Below, in pieces: positions 1-8,165 of a stretch of 38,390 nt of DNA (position 1 is its first letter; each line of letters begins with the position of its first letter). The notes under the pieces were generated by a model. The model searched no databases and had not been told where the DNA came from. It saw nothing but the letters and a program-made list of their open reading frames with translations. The stretch is taken from the NCBI GenBank assembly GCA_023459215.1, contig JAEWVF010000045.1, positions 1 through 38,390 of the forward strand, read 5' to 3'. Both the position numbers and the translations under genes were made by a program. The DNA comes from Chloroflexota bacterium (lineage in GTDB: Bacteria > Chloroflexota > Anaerolineae > Anaerolineales > Villigracilaceae).

Positions 1-17
1 AAATTGGCCTGACTTTG

Positions 18-60
18 CAAGCCGTCTTCAGGCGGCTTGGCAGGATTAGCCGGGGGTTTC
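18..60 (+). other. hairpin-rich segment, possible 3' part of an RNA or leader
   Basis: A 9-bp stem (18-26 with 31-39, loop TTCA) is followed by a second potential stem around 44-66 (GATTAG/CTAATC or GGGG/CCCC). I do not recognise it as a known riboswitch or structured RNA. It sits just upstream of a strong terminator, so it may be the 3' end of a transcript from the left of the window or a leader attenuator for the metal-uptake genes. No reading frame is supported here. Confidence 0.3.
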
Positions 61-90
61 TAATCCCCAGCGGGTCTGATAGCATTTGGC

Positions 91-121
91 AGGACTCATC
101 CTTATGATGAGTCCTGTTTTT
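91..121 (+). terminator. Rho-independent terminator upstream of the fur-family gene
   Basis: A perfect 10-bp stem (91-100 with 106-115, loop CTTAT) is followed by a T run (117-121). It ends a transcript entering from the left, or acts as an attenuator in the leader of the metal-uptake operon. Confidence 0.8.
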
Positions 122-129
122 CTTTAATT

Positions 130-160
130 TTGTTTTCTTATTGCAATAAGTTACAATAAG
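130..160 (+). promoter_or_regulatory. promoter with overlapping Fur-family operator
   Basis: TTGTTT (130-135) and TACAAT (152-157) are separated by 16 bases, placing the transcription start on or next to the ATG at 163. The interval carries a perfect palindrome, CTTATTGCAATAAG (137-150), and a second CAATAAG half-site (154-160). An inverted repeat over the core promoter, directly before a Fur-family gene, is what an autoregulatory operator looks like. The half-sites contain TTGCAA-like bases reminiscent of Nur boxes; that link is an inference. Confidence 0.6.
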
Positions 161-162
161 AC

Positions 163-573
163 ATGACCTGTAACCCGACTCACCTCGCCGAACAAATCCG
201 CGGAAGAGGATTTCGCCTGACCCGCCAGCGCAACGCCATTTTGGAGGTTCTGCACACCAGCGGCGAGCACCTGACCCGTACCGAAATCTTTGCGCGCATC
301 GCCCCGGCCCTGACCGAACCGACTGTTTACCGCACCCTCGATTTCCTGGTGGAACAGGGTCTGGTGCGGGTCACCCATACCGGCAACGGACGACTGGAAT
401 ACGAACTGGCACGCCACCCACATCATCACCTGCTTTGTCGCGCTTGTGGCGCAGAGTTGGAGCTTTCTTCAGAAACCATGCAAACCATTTTTGACCAGCT
501 CGAAATCGTGACAGGTTATCATCTCACCGAAAATCATATTACGCTGACCGGTATCTGCCCTGGCTGCAAATAA
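163..573 (+). CDS. Fur-family metal-responsive transcriptional repressor (probably nickel/cobalt or zinc type)
   Basis: A 136-residue protein of normal Fur length. It has an N-terminal winged helix (RGFRLTRQRNAILEVL near residue 15; recognition helix EPTVYRTLDFL near 52) and a dimerisation domain with the metal-site motif HPHHHLLCRACG (about 85-96). The final CPGC pairs with CRAC as the structural zinc cysteines. Fur-family proteins bind DNA as metal-loaded dimers and repress metal uptake. The gene is 13 bases upstream of an ECF nickel/cobalt importer and an inverted repeat overlaps its promoter, so control of itself and the importer is likely. There is no Shine-Dalgarno before the ATG and the predicted transcript start coincides with it, suggesting a leaderless mRNA. 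Metal specificity (Nur versus Zur or Fur) cannot be read from sequence alone. Confidence 0.9.
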   Translation: MTCNPTHLAEQIRGRGFRLTRQRNAILEVLHTSGEHLTRTEIFARIAPALTEPTVYRTLDFLVEQGLVRVTHTGNGRLEYELARHPHHHLLCRACGAELELSSETMQTIFDQLEIVTGYHLTENHITLTGICPGCK

Positions 574-586
574 AAAGGAGGTCAAC

Positions 587-1522
587 ATGTTTTTTTCCCC
601 TGCCCCGCTGCATATTCCCGATGGATTCTTGAATTTCGTAATCTCGCTCGTTTTCTGGGTTATAACCGTGATTTCGGTTGGTCTGGCAATTTCCAAGACC
701 AACAAAGCCCTCGGCGAAAAACAGGTCCCGCTGATGGGTATTATGGCGGCCTTCATCTTCGCCGCCCAAATGCTCAATTTCCCGGTTGCAGGCGGCACAT
801 CCGGACATTTCCTGGGCGGCGCATTGGCCGCGATTGTGCTCGGCCCGTGGGCGGGCATCCTGGTCATGACAGCGGTTATCGCCCTGCAAGCCCTGCTCTT
901 TCAGGATGGCGGCCTGCTGGTGATGGGCGCCAATATCTTCAACATGGGCATCCTGACGGCCATGATCGGCTTCGGCCTGTACCGTTCCGTGCTACATACC
1001 AACAAAACCACCCGCCTGGCAGTCGCCGGGGTGGCCGCCTGGCTCTCGACCATGGCCTCGGCCCTGATCACCGCCCTGCAATTGTGGTTGAGTGGCACAT
1101 CCAGCTTGCAAATCGTCATCCCGGCTATGCTCGGCATCCATGCCCTGATTGGCATCGGTGAAGCGATTATCACTGTCGCTGCCCTGGCTTTCATCCTGCA
1201 AGCCCGCCCCGACCTGTTGGGCAGCGACTCGGTTGCCGAAAAAGGCGGCCAGGGTTGGGTTTATGCCGGGGTCATCATCTCCCTGCTGGCCGTTTTGATT
1301 TCACCGCTGGCCTCTGGCGACCCGGACGGTCTTGAGCGCATTGCCGAGGACATCGGCTTCCTCGACCGCGGCCTGGATGCCCCCTTCCAAATCCTGCCCG
1401 ATTACACCATCCCCTTTCTGGGTGAAACCGCCCTCTCGACCATCGTTGCCGGCGCTGTCGGCGCCCTGGTTGTATTAGGCATCATGGTTGTAATTGGCAG
1501 CCTGCTGAAGAAGAAAGCCTAA
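587..1522 (+). CDS. cbiM: ECF nickel/cobalt transporter substrate-binding membrane subunit CbiM/NikM with fused PDGLE (CbiN/NikN-like) domain
   Basis: 311 residues and strongly hydrophobic. The family motif LHIPDGF is at residues 8-14 and GTSGHFLGG, carrying the second metal-site His, is near 70. The C-terminal ~90 residues contain PDGLERIAEDIGF and a final membrane helix, matching the PDGLE domain that in other systems is a separate small subunit (CbiN/NikN). The protein captures Ni2+ or Co2+ at the outer face and works with the CbiQ and CbiO partners encoded next. The start has a textbook AAGGAGG at 575-581. The His of HIPDGF is residue 9, not 2, which matters because studied homologues use the N-terminal amine plus His2 for the metal. 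Substrate (Ni versus Co) is not decided. Confidence 0.92.
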   Translation: MFFSPAPLHIPDGFLNFVISLVFWVITVISVGLAISKTNKALGEKQVPLMGIMAAFIFAAQMLNFPVAGGTSGHFLGGALAAIVLGPWAGILVMTAVIALQALLFQDGGLLVMGANIFNMGILTAMIGFGLYRSVLHTNKTTRLAVAGVAAWLSTMASALITALQLWLSGTSSLQIVIPAMLGIHALIGIGEAIITVAALAFILQARPDLLGSDSVAEKGGQGWVYAGVIISLLAVLISPLASGDPDGLERIAEDIGFLDRGLDAPFQILPDYTIPFLGETALSTIVAGAVGALVVLGIMVVIGSLLKKKA

Positions 1523-1537
1523 CAAAGCCTGTTACAA

Positions 1538-1749
1538 ACATCCGTTTCCATCCGTGAGTCCGTTAAAAAGTCCGTTGTAGACATCCGTTCCCATCCGTGA
1601 GTCCGTTAAAGAGTCCGTTGTAGACAGTCCGTTCCTATCCGTGAGTCCGTTAAAGAGTCCGTTGTAGACATCCGTTCCTATCCGTGAGTCCGCTACAGAG
1701 TCCGTTGTAAAGTTCCTATCCGTGAGTCCGCTAAAGAGTCCATTTTCAA
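1538..1749 (+). repeat. five-copy ~43-bp tandem repeat between cbiM and cbiQ
   Basis: Units are at 1538-1580, 1581-1623, 1624-1667 (44 bp), 1668-1710 and a partial 1711-1749. Copies differ by a few substitutions and one 1-base insertion. Each unit is itself made of four short TCCGT-containing sub-repeats (variants of ATCCGTT and AGTCCGTT). The unit length is not a multiple of three and no open frame crosses it, so it is non-coding. It fills the whole interval up to the cbiQ start codon and supplies no Shine-Dalgarno for it. No stable inverted repeat is visible on this strand. Confidence 0.95.
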
Positions 1750-2541
1750 ATGCACGCTGACATCTTCGACCGCTACTACCATGCTGAAAGCCCCCTGCAC
1801 CGCCTCGACCCGCGCGTCAAGGTTGTGCTGGCGGTCGCCTTCATCCTTTCCAATGCGCTGTTACCGGACGGGGCCTGGTCGGCCTTCGGCCTGGCCTGGA
1901 TTTTGATTCTGCTGGCCAACCACTTCTCCGGTCTGGGTATCGAGTTTTCCTTCAAACGTTCGTTCATCGCCCTGCCGTTCGCGCTGGCGGCTGTCTCGGC
2001 CATTTTCATGCCCGCCGGACAGCCGCTGGCCGAATGGACTCTCGGCCCCCTGCAACTCATCCCGACCGACGCCGGGGTGCTGCGTTTCGCCAGCATCATG
2101 CTGCGCGCCTGGCTCTCCATCCAGGCCGGGATTTTGCTCGTTGCCGTCACGCCCTTCCCGGACATGATTCACGCCTTCGAGCACCTGCGTGTCCCGGCCA
2201 TCCTGACCACCATCATCGCCTTCCTGTACCGCTACCTGTTCGTCCTGACCGACGAAGTCATGCGCCTGTTGCGCGCCCGCGATGCCCGCTCCGCAGCCCT
2301 GCCCGGCCTGAAAAGCGGGCGCAATGTTGCCTGGCGCGCCAAAATTGCTGGTAATATGGCCGGACAACTCTTCCTGCGCAGCTATGAACGCAGCGACCGC
2401 ATCTACAACGCCATGCTCGCCCGCGGCTACCAGGGACAAATGCGCACCCTGCGCGCTCATACCCTCACCCGCCGCGATTGGCTGGCGCTGTCCCTTGTCA
2501 TCTTCATGCTCCTATTCCTGCAACTCCTGGCCCGCCTGTGA
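1750..2541 (+). CDS. cbiQ: ECF transporter transmembrane coupling protein CbiQ
   Basis: 263 residues, typical for the T component. It begins MHADIFDRYYHAESPLHRLDPRVK, as CbiQ proteins do, followed by several hydrophobic helices. The cytoplasmic coupling region has alanine/arginine-rich segments (RLLRARDARSA near 175 and NAMLARGYQG near 222) that dock on the ATPase. It links ATP hydrolysis by CbiO to substrate release from CbiM. The ATG comes directly after the 43-bp repeat array with no ribosome binding site, so translation may depend on the upstream structure or on a leaderless or internal transcript. The stop overlaps the likely GTG start of cbiO. Confidence 0.93.
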   Translation: MHADIFDRYYHAESPLHRLDPRVKVVLAVAFILSNALLPDGAWSAFGLAWILILLANHFSGLGIEFSFKRSFIALPFALAAVSAIFMPAGQPLAEWTLGPLQLIPTDAGVLRFASIMLRAWLSIQAGILLVAVTPFPDMIHAFEHLRVPAILTTIIAFLYRYLFVLTDEVMRLLRARDARSAALPGLKSGRNVAWRAKIAGNMAGQLFLRSYERSDRIYNAMLARGYQGQMRTLRAHTLTRRDWLALSLVIFMLLFLQLLARL

Positions 2542-3302
2542 ACCCGACCTCCCACACCCACCCCACACCCCATTATGAACTTCCCACCGTTGAAGGGGAA
2601 GTCCTGCAAATCTCTGACCTGCATTTTGCCTACCCTGACGGCCACATTGCCCTGGACGGCATCGCCTTGACGCTCAAGGCCGGGGACAAAGTTGCTCTGG
2701 TCGGCCCAAACGGGGCCGGGAAAAGTACCCTGATGCTGCACCTGAACGGGATTTTGCGCGGAAAAGGCGGACTCACCGTTGCCGGGATACCGCTAAACGA
2801 AAAGAACCTGCCCCTGATTCGCGCCGCCGTCGGGCTGGTCTTCCAAAACCCCGATGACCAGCTCTTCTCCCCGACCGTTTTCGAGGATGTGGCCTTCGGC
2901 CCTTTGCACATGGGCCTGCCCGAAGATGAAATCCGCCAACGGGTCGATGCCGCCCTCGAAAGTGTGCGCATGAGCGCCTATCGTGACCGTCTCTCGCACC
3001 ACCTGAGTGTCGGCGAGAAGAAGCGGATTGCCATCGCCACCGTCCTGGCCATGAATCCGCGCCTGCTCGTGCTCGACGAACCATCCGCCGGTCTTGACCC
3101 GCGCGCGCGCCGCACTCTCATTCACCTGCTGCGCGACCTCGACATCACCATGCTGGTCTCGACTCACGACCTGGCCATGGTGCGCGAACTCTTCCCGCGC
3201 ATGGTCATCATGGACGAGGGCCGCATCGTCGCCGACGGTCCCACCCGTGAACTGCTCGAAAACCAGTCCCTGCTCGAAACGCACGGACTTGAAAAGCCTT
3301 AA
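2538..3302 (+). CDS. cbiO: ECF transporter ATP-binding protein CbiO
   Basis: About 254 residues from the GTG at 2538, which overlaps the cbiQ stop (GTGA) and suggests translational coupling; an in-frame ATG at 2478 lies inside cbiQ and is less likely. It has a full ABC ATPase set: Walker A GPNGAGKST, Q-loop VFQNPDDQLFS, signature LSVGEKKR, Walker B LLVLDEPS and the H-loop STHDLAM. QNPDDQLFSPTVFEDVAFGP is the CbiO/EcfA family hallmark. It powers nickel or cobalt import with CbiQ and CbiM. The first ~15 codons are Pro/Thr/His-rich and not conserved-looking, so the exact start is the least certain part. Confidence 0.93.
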   Translation: MNPTSHTHPTPHYELPTVEGEVLQISDLHFAYPDGHIALDGIALTLKAGDKVALVGPNGAGKSTLMLHLNGILRGKGGLTVAGIPLNEKNLPLIRAAVGLVFQNPDDQLFSPTVFEDVAFGPLHMGLPEDEIRQRVDAALESVRMSAYRDRLSHHLSVGEKKRIAIATVLAMNPRLLVLDEPSAGLDPRARRTLIHLLRDLDITMLVSTHDLAMVRELFPRMVIMDEGRIVADGPTRELLENQSLLETHGLEKP

Positions 3303-3337
3303 TTTTCGTAAGAATCTTATAAAAACACCTTAAAGTG

Positions 3338-3369
3338 CCCTTATGAAGCATGTCCATAAGGGATTTTTT
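3338..3369 (+). terminator. Rho-independent terminator of the fur-cbiMQO unit
   Basis: CCCTTATG (3338-3345) pairs with CATAAGGG (3354-3361), followed by ATTTTTT. It lies 36 bases after the cbiO stop. Because it contains the first possible mrpA ATG (3350), that start is unlikely. Confidence 0.85.
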
Positions 3370-3385
3370 GATTAAAATAATTTCT

Positions 3386-6307
3386 ATGCCCAATATCTTA
3401 ATTATCCCGTTTATCCTGCTGGCCGTTGCCATCCTGCTCGCGCTATCTTTCTCACGTCCGGGGCTGCAAGCCCGCCTGACCACCGAGCGCATGGGCTGGC
3501 TGTTGGCCCTTTTTCCAGCGGCGGCGTTTACCAGTATCCTGCTGGCCTACGCCGGGAAGGCGGAAGGCAAGCCCCTGATTTTCAGCGTGCCCTGGGTTTC
3601 ATCACTGGAGATTAATTTCTCGCTCTACCTCGATGGTCTCTCGACCCTGTTCGCCCTGATCATCACCGGCATTGGCGCCCTGATTGTCATCTACGCCGGG
3701 CATTACTTCCACGGCGATAAGACCTCCTGGCGCTTCCTGGCCTATATCCTGATTTTCATGGGCGCCATGCTCGGGGTTGTCCTGGCTGGCGACCTGCTGA
3801 CGCTCTTCCTGTTCTGGGAAGGCACCAGCATCTCATCCTTCCTGCTGATTGGCTACAAATATAAGGATGAAGCTGCCCGCAAAGGCGCGTTCAAATCGCT
3901 GTTCATCACTGGGGGTGGCGGTATCGCCCTGCTGGCCGGTTTTGTGTTCATCATGGTTATCACCGGCGCATCCGATTTCAAAACCATCCTGTCCAGCCAG
4001 GAAATCCTGACCAACAGCCCGCTCTACCCGGTCTTTTTCGGCCTGATTGCGTTGGGAGCTTTCACAAAAAGCGCCCAGGTTCCGGCCCATATCTGGCTGC
4101 CCGAGGCCATGTCCGCCCCAACCCCGGCCAGCGCTTTCCTGCACTCAGCCACCATGGTCAAGGCCGGGGTTTACCTGCTGGCCCGCCTCAACCCGGCCCT
4201 GAATGATGGGGACATCTGGTTCTGGACGTTGAGCATCTTCGGCTTTGCCACCATGCTGACCGGCGCTTACCTCGGCCTGAAGCAGAACGACCTGAAAGCC
4301 CTGCTGGCCTACTCGACCATCTCACAACTCGGCGTACTGGTTGCCCTGATCGGCCAGGGCAGTGAAATCGCCTACAAGGCTGTGGTGATTGGCATCCTGG
4401 CGCACGCCCTGTACAAGTCGTCCCTGTTTATGTCAGCGGGGATTATCGACCACGAGACCGGCACCCGCGACCTGCGCCGCCTGGGCGGCCTGCGCAAGCA
4501 AATGCCGATTTTATTTATCCTGATGGTGATCCCGGCCCTTTCCATGGCCGGACTGCCGCCCCTGTTCGGCTTCCTGGCCAAGGAGACGCTGCTTGCCAGC
4601 GCCACCCACCCCAGCCTGCCCGCCAGTGTCGATTTTCTCTTCCCGCTGATGACGGTCCTTGCCGGGGCGATGCTCCTGGCCCAATCCGGGCTGCTGATTC
4701 GCGGCACCTTCCTCGGCCAGTCCGCTGACCCGAAACACCCGGTTCACGGTCACGACCCGGCCTGGGGCTTCTGGCTGCCGCCGGCCATCCCTGCCCTGCT
4801 CTCGCTGGTGGTGGGTATCCTGCCCGAACCGACTTTCCTGGCCAACTTCCTGGCGGATGCGGCCAAGGCTTCGTTCGGCGCAAAAGTAAAAGTCTCGCTG
4901 GCCCTGTGGACAGGCATCAACGTTCCGCTGCTGCTCTCGGTGCTGGCAATTACCCTCGGCTCACTGCTTTTCTGGCAGTTGCTGCGGCTGCGGCCCACCC
5001 TTTCGGCTTTCCTGCCCGGATTCAGCTTCAATGGCCTTTATAACGGCACCCTGCGCGGGCTGGGCTGGCTCTCGCAAACGGCAACCCGCCTACAGCGTGG
5101 CCAGATCCGCTTCTATCTCAGCGTGATGATTGTGACCACAATCGCCCTGGTGATCGGGTTCGGGGGCATCCCCGCCAACCTGTTCCAATGGACCAGCCTG
5201 AACCAGCAACCGCTTTTCCCGGTTTTGCGCATCATCGCCCTGCTGGTGGCTGTCCTGGCTTCACTGATCAGCGTTGTCCTGCTGCGTGACTTGCATGCCA
5301 TCCTGGCGCTGGGCGTTTCCGGGCTGGCAGTGGCCGCCTGGATGGCGCTCGAACCCTCGCCGGATGTCGCCCTGGTACAGGTGGTGGTAGACATCCTGGC
5401 CACTGTCATCCTGGTGCTGACCCTGACCATCATCCCGCGCAAATTGCGCAAAAAAGCCAGTGAATTTACCCTGAATCGCACCTCGCTAGGCCAGGCGCGC
5501 GATGCGCTGGCTGCCCTGGGAATCGGCGCGCTGGTGTCTGTGGTTTCGCTCGCAGCCCTGAACACACGCGGAGAACGGAATAGCGTTATCTCACAATATT
5601 ATTTTGAGAACGCCAAGCCGTTGGCCGGAGCCAGGGATGTGGTCGGCGCGATTGTGGTTGATTTCCGCGGCCTGGATACGATGTTCGAGATTATGGTTTT
5701 CTCGTTTGCCGCCCTGGGCATCTACACCCTGCTGCACTACACCGTCCGCAAGGCCAATGAGAAAGATCGCAGCGAGCCTGCCGAAATCCAAAACCCGGAC
5801 GGCGAACCGCGCGGCATCTTCGGCCTGCCAACCTCATCCTTCCTGCACATGCTGGCCTACGCCGTCCTGCCCCTGGCAATATTGCTGGCCTTCAACCAGA
5901 TGACCTTCGGCCATGACATGCCCGGCGACGGGTTTACCGCCGGCGTGACCATCAGCCTGGCGATTGCCAGTTGGTACATCATTTTTGGCTATAACGCCAC
6001 CAAGGCCAAACTGGCCTGGCTTTCGCCCGTGCGCCTGATTGCCAGCGGCCTGACCCTGGCCCTGGGCAACGCGCTGCTCGGTCTTGTCTTTGGCGCGGGC
6101 TTTTTTGCGCCGGTCGATTATGGCATCCTGCTCGGAATCACAGCCTACCTGCCCTTCGGCCTGGCCTTGAGCAATGCCTATTTCTTCGAAATTGCAATCT
6201 GCCTGACAGTCATGGGCGCGGCAGTGCTGATGCTCGATAACCTCGGCCACCCAACCGAATCGGACCAGGAAAGCAACGCCCTGCTGACCAAAATCGGCCA
6301 GGAATAA
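3386..6307 (+). CDS. mrpA: Mrp-type Na+/H+ antiporter, fused MrpA-MrpB subunit
   Basis: About 973 residues from the ATG at 3386; the upstream in-frame ATG at 3350 lies inside the preceding terminator hairpin. The N-terminal ~500 residues are the proton-channel module shared with complex I NuoL, including LFLFWEGTSISSFLLIGY and the KSAQVPAHIWLPEAM segment. A middle region carries the DUF4040/MbhE-like helices (ALVQVVVDILATVILVL). The last ~140 residues match MrpB/MnhB (LLAFNQMTFGHDMPGDGFTAG), normally a separate gene. It forms the large subunit of a membrane complex exchanging Na+ for H+, giving pH and salt homeostasis. TAAAAT at 3373-3378 is a possible -10 box, which would make the message leaderless. 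The remaining mrpC-G genes follow at once. Confidence 0.92.
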   Translation: MPNILIIPFILLAVAILLALSFSRPGLQARLTTERMGWLLALFPAAAFTSILLAYAGKAEGKPLIFSVPWVSSLEINFSLYLDGLSTLFALIITGIGALIVIYAGHYFHGDKTSWRFLAYILIFMGAMLGVVLAGDLLTLFLFWEGTSISSFLLIGYKYKDEAARKGAFKSLFITGGGGIALLAGFVFIMVITGASDFKTILSSQEILTNSPLYPVFFGLIALGAFTKSAQVPAHIWLPEAMSAPTPASAFLHSATMVKAGVYLLARLNPALNDGDIWFWTLSIFGFATMLTGAYLGLKQNDLKALLAYSTISQLGVLVALIGQGSEIAYKAVVIGILAHALYKSSLFMSAGIIDHETGTRDLRRLGGLRKQMPILFILMVIPALSMAGLPPLFGFLAKETLLASATHPSLPASVDFLFPLMTVLAGAMLLAQSGLLIRGTFLGQSADPKHPVHGHDPAWGFWLPPAIPALLSLVVGILPEPTFLANFLADAAKASFGAKVKVSLALWTGINVPLLLSVLAITLGSLLFWQLLRLRPTLSAFLPGFSFNGLYNGTLRGLGWLSQTATRLQRGQIRFYLSVMIVTTIALVIGFGGIPANLFQWTSLNQQPLFPVLRIIALLVAVLASLISVVLLRDLHAILALGVSGLAVAAWMALEPSPDVALVQVVVDILATVILVLTLTIIPRKLRKKASEFTLNRTSLGQARDALAALGIGALVSVVSLAALNTRGERNSVISQYYFENAKPLAGARDVVGAIVVDFRGLDTMFEIMVFSFAALGIYTLLHYTVRKANEKDRSEPAEIQNPDGEPRGIFGLPTSSFLHMLAYAVLPLAILLAFNQMTFGHDMPGDGFTAGVTISLAIASWYIIFGYNATKAKLAWLSPVRLIASGLTLALGNALLGLVFGAGFFAPVDYGILLGITAYLPFGLALSNAYFFEIAICLTVMGAAVLMLDNLGHPTESDQESNALLTKIGQE

Positions 6308-6325
6308 CCGGAAAAGTGTGATGAA

Positions 6326-6661
6326 ATGTTCAATATATTGACTGCTGCCCTGATTGGATTAATGTTCGCGCTCGGCGTTTACCAGCTTTTGCGCCGCAAT
6401 ATCATTCGCTCGGCGATTGGGCTGGTGATTCTTTCCAACGCCATCAACCTGTTCCTGTTCACCATCGGCGCCTATGATGGGGTCGCCGCAGCCTATTACA
6501 AGGCCAGCGGACAGATCAGCGATCCGCTTCCGCAAGCCCTAGTGCTGACGGCGATTGTCATCAGCGCAGGCGGCTTCGCCTTTGTGCTCAGCCTGCTCTA
6601 CATCATCGCCCAGCGCTATAAAACCAGTGATTCAGACGAAATCAAGGGGTTGCAATACTAA
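6326..6661 (+). CDS. mrpC: Mrp Na+/H+ antiporter subunit C
   Basis: 111 residues with three membrane helices, homologous to NuoK. The motif GLVILSNAINLFLFTIGAY (residues 32-50) and the DPLPQALVLTAIVISAGGFA block (about 66-85) are the family signature. It lies 18 bases after mrpA and 2 bases before mrpD, within one operon. It contributes to the ion path of the membrane complex. Confidence 0.95.
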   Translation: MFNILTAALIGLMFALGVYQLLRRNIIRSAIGLVILSNAINLFLFTIGAYDGVAAAYYKASGQISDPLPQALVLTAIVISAGGFAFVLSLLYIIAQRYKTSDSDEIKGLQY

Positions 6662-6663
6662 CC

Positions 6664-8145
6664 ATGGACTGGCTCATCCTGCCTCCCATCCTTCTGCCCT
6701 TTGGCGGCGTGGCGCTTAGCCTGTTCCTGCGCAAAAACCGCTGGCTCCAGCCCAAAGCCGCCCTGGCGACGATCCTGCTCTCACTGGGATTTTCAGCCTG
6801 GCTGGCCTGGACGGTTCTTTCCACGCCGCAAGCGCTCGTTTTGCAGGCTGGCGACTGGGCTGCGCCCTTCGGCATCAGCCTGGTGGCTGACCCCCTGGGC
6901 GTTTTCATGCTGGTCATGACCCAACTGGTGCTTGCTTCCGGCATTCTCTACGCCAACGGCTCGACCGAGAAGGTTGTCCAATATCCGACCTTCTACCCAC
7001 TCTTTCTCGGTTTGACCACCGGTCTGAGCGGGGCCTTCCTGACCGGCGACCTGTTCAACCTGTTTGTTTTCGCCGAAGTAATTGTCATCTCCGGCTCGAC
7101 CCTGACCGCCATCGCGGATGATAAGTACGGCGTCGAGGCCGCTTACAAATATTTCCTGATCAGTACCCTCTCGGCGGCCATGTTCCTGCTTGGGATTGGC
7201 GCAATCTACGCATCCTACGGCACGCTTAACCTTGCTGAACTCGGCCAGGTCATCGCCGCCGCCGGGGCGCTAAAACCGCTGGCCCTGGCCGGACTGGCCT
7301 TCCTGACCGCCACCTTCCTGACCAAAAGCGCTGTTTTCCCTTTCCACTTCTGGCAGCCCGATTTTCACGCCGCCGCGCCTACCCCTGTCAGCGCCATGCT
7401 CTCATCCATTGTGGTTAAGATGGGCGTATACGGTTTCCTGCGCATGACTAGCCTGCTGTTCGTCAGCGAAGCGGAAACCCTGCGCAGCCTGCTGATTGTC
7501 CTGGGTGTGGTCGGCGTCATCTACGGCGGATTCGGCGCAGCCGGAACGCACAACGCCAAACGCATGTTAGCCTACTCGACCCTCAGCCAGATCGGCTTTA
7601 TCCTGGTCGGCATTGGCATCGGGACGCCACTCTCGCTGGCCGCTGCGCTGGTTTTCACCTTCAACCACGCCCTGATCAAGGCCGCCATGCTGATGCTGGC
7701 CGGAGCCATGGCCAGCCGCGCCCCGGTCAAAAGCGCCGCCTTCGATGTACTGCTGGGCGTTGGCAAAACCAGCCCGGCAGCCGGACTCCTGTTCCTGTTG
7801 GGCGGCATGGCCCTGGCCGGTATCCCCCCGACCAATGGTTTTATCAGCAAGCTGGGCATCTTCTGGAGCGGAATCGCATCCGCCGACTATCTGCCAATTG
7901 CCATTATCGGCGTCGCCAGCCTGATGACCTTGTTCTATGTGATTTCAGCCTTCATGAAAATCTGGTATGAGCAAAACCCGGAAGTCAAAGCCAAACCCGG
8001 CGACCAATTACTCGCCCCGGCTTTCCTGGTCGTCCTGTGCCTGGTGCTGGGTATCTGGGCTGAGCCACTGGTCGCTTCGGCCCAGGTTGTAACAGCCTGG
8101 CTGGGCGATCCATCGCTTTATATCTCCGCTGTTTTGGCCCCCTGA
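6664..8145 (+). CDS. mrpD: Mrp Na+/H+ antiporter subunit D
   Basis: 493 residues of the proton-translocating antiporter family shared with NuoN/NuoM. Diagnostic segments are LTGDLFNLFVFAEVIVISGS (about 121-140, with the key Glu), KSAVFPFHFWQPDFHAAAPT (about 222-241), and AYSTLSQIGFILVGIG. The length is as expected for MrpD. The start codon follows the mrpC stop by two bases, so translation is probably coupled. Confidence 0.95.
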   Translation: MDWLILPPILLPFGGVALSLFLRKNRWLQPKAALATILLSLGFSAWLAWTVLSTPQALVLQAGDWAAPFGISLVADPLGVFMLVMTQLVLASGILYANGSTEKVVQYPTFYPLFLGLTTGLSGAFLTGDLFNLFVFAEVIVISGSTLTAIADDKYGVEAAYKYFLISTLSAAMFLLGIGAIYASYGTLNLAELGQVIAAAGALKPLALAGLAFLTATFLTKSAVFPFHFWQPDFHAAAPTPVSAMLSSIVVKMGVYGFLRMTSLLFVSEAETLRSLLIVLGVVGVIYGGFGAAGTHNAKRMLAYSTLSQIGFILVGIGIGTPLSLAAALVFTFNHALIKAAMLMLAGAMASRAPVKSAAFDVLLGVGKTSPAAGLLFLLGGMALAGIPPTNGFISKLGIFWSGIASADYLPIAIIGVASLMTLFYVISAFMKIWYEQNPEVKAKPGDQLLAPAFLVVLCLVLGIWAEPLVASAQVVTAWLGDPSLYISAVLAP

Positions 8146-8165
8146 TTCGGCGCAAGGAAAACTTT

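Noticed and set aside
163..573. Long minus-strand frame antisense to the Fur-family gene
   Set aside because: Low-complexity, no homology-like pattern, and the plus strand encodes a complete conserved protein.
1538..1749. CRISPR array
   Set aside because: The repeats are directly adjacent with no unique spacers and no cas genes are near.
3350..3385. N-terminal extension of MrpA from the ATG at 3350
   Set aside because: The ATG sits inside the terminator hairpin of the upstream operon.
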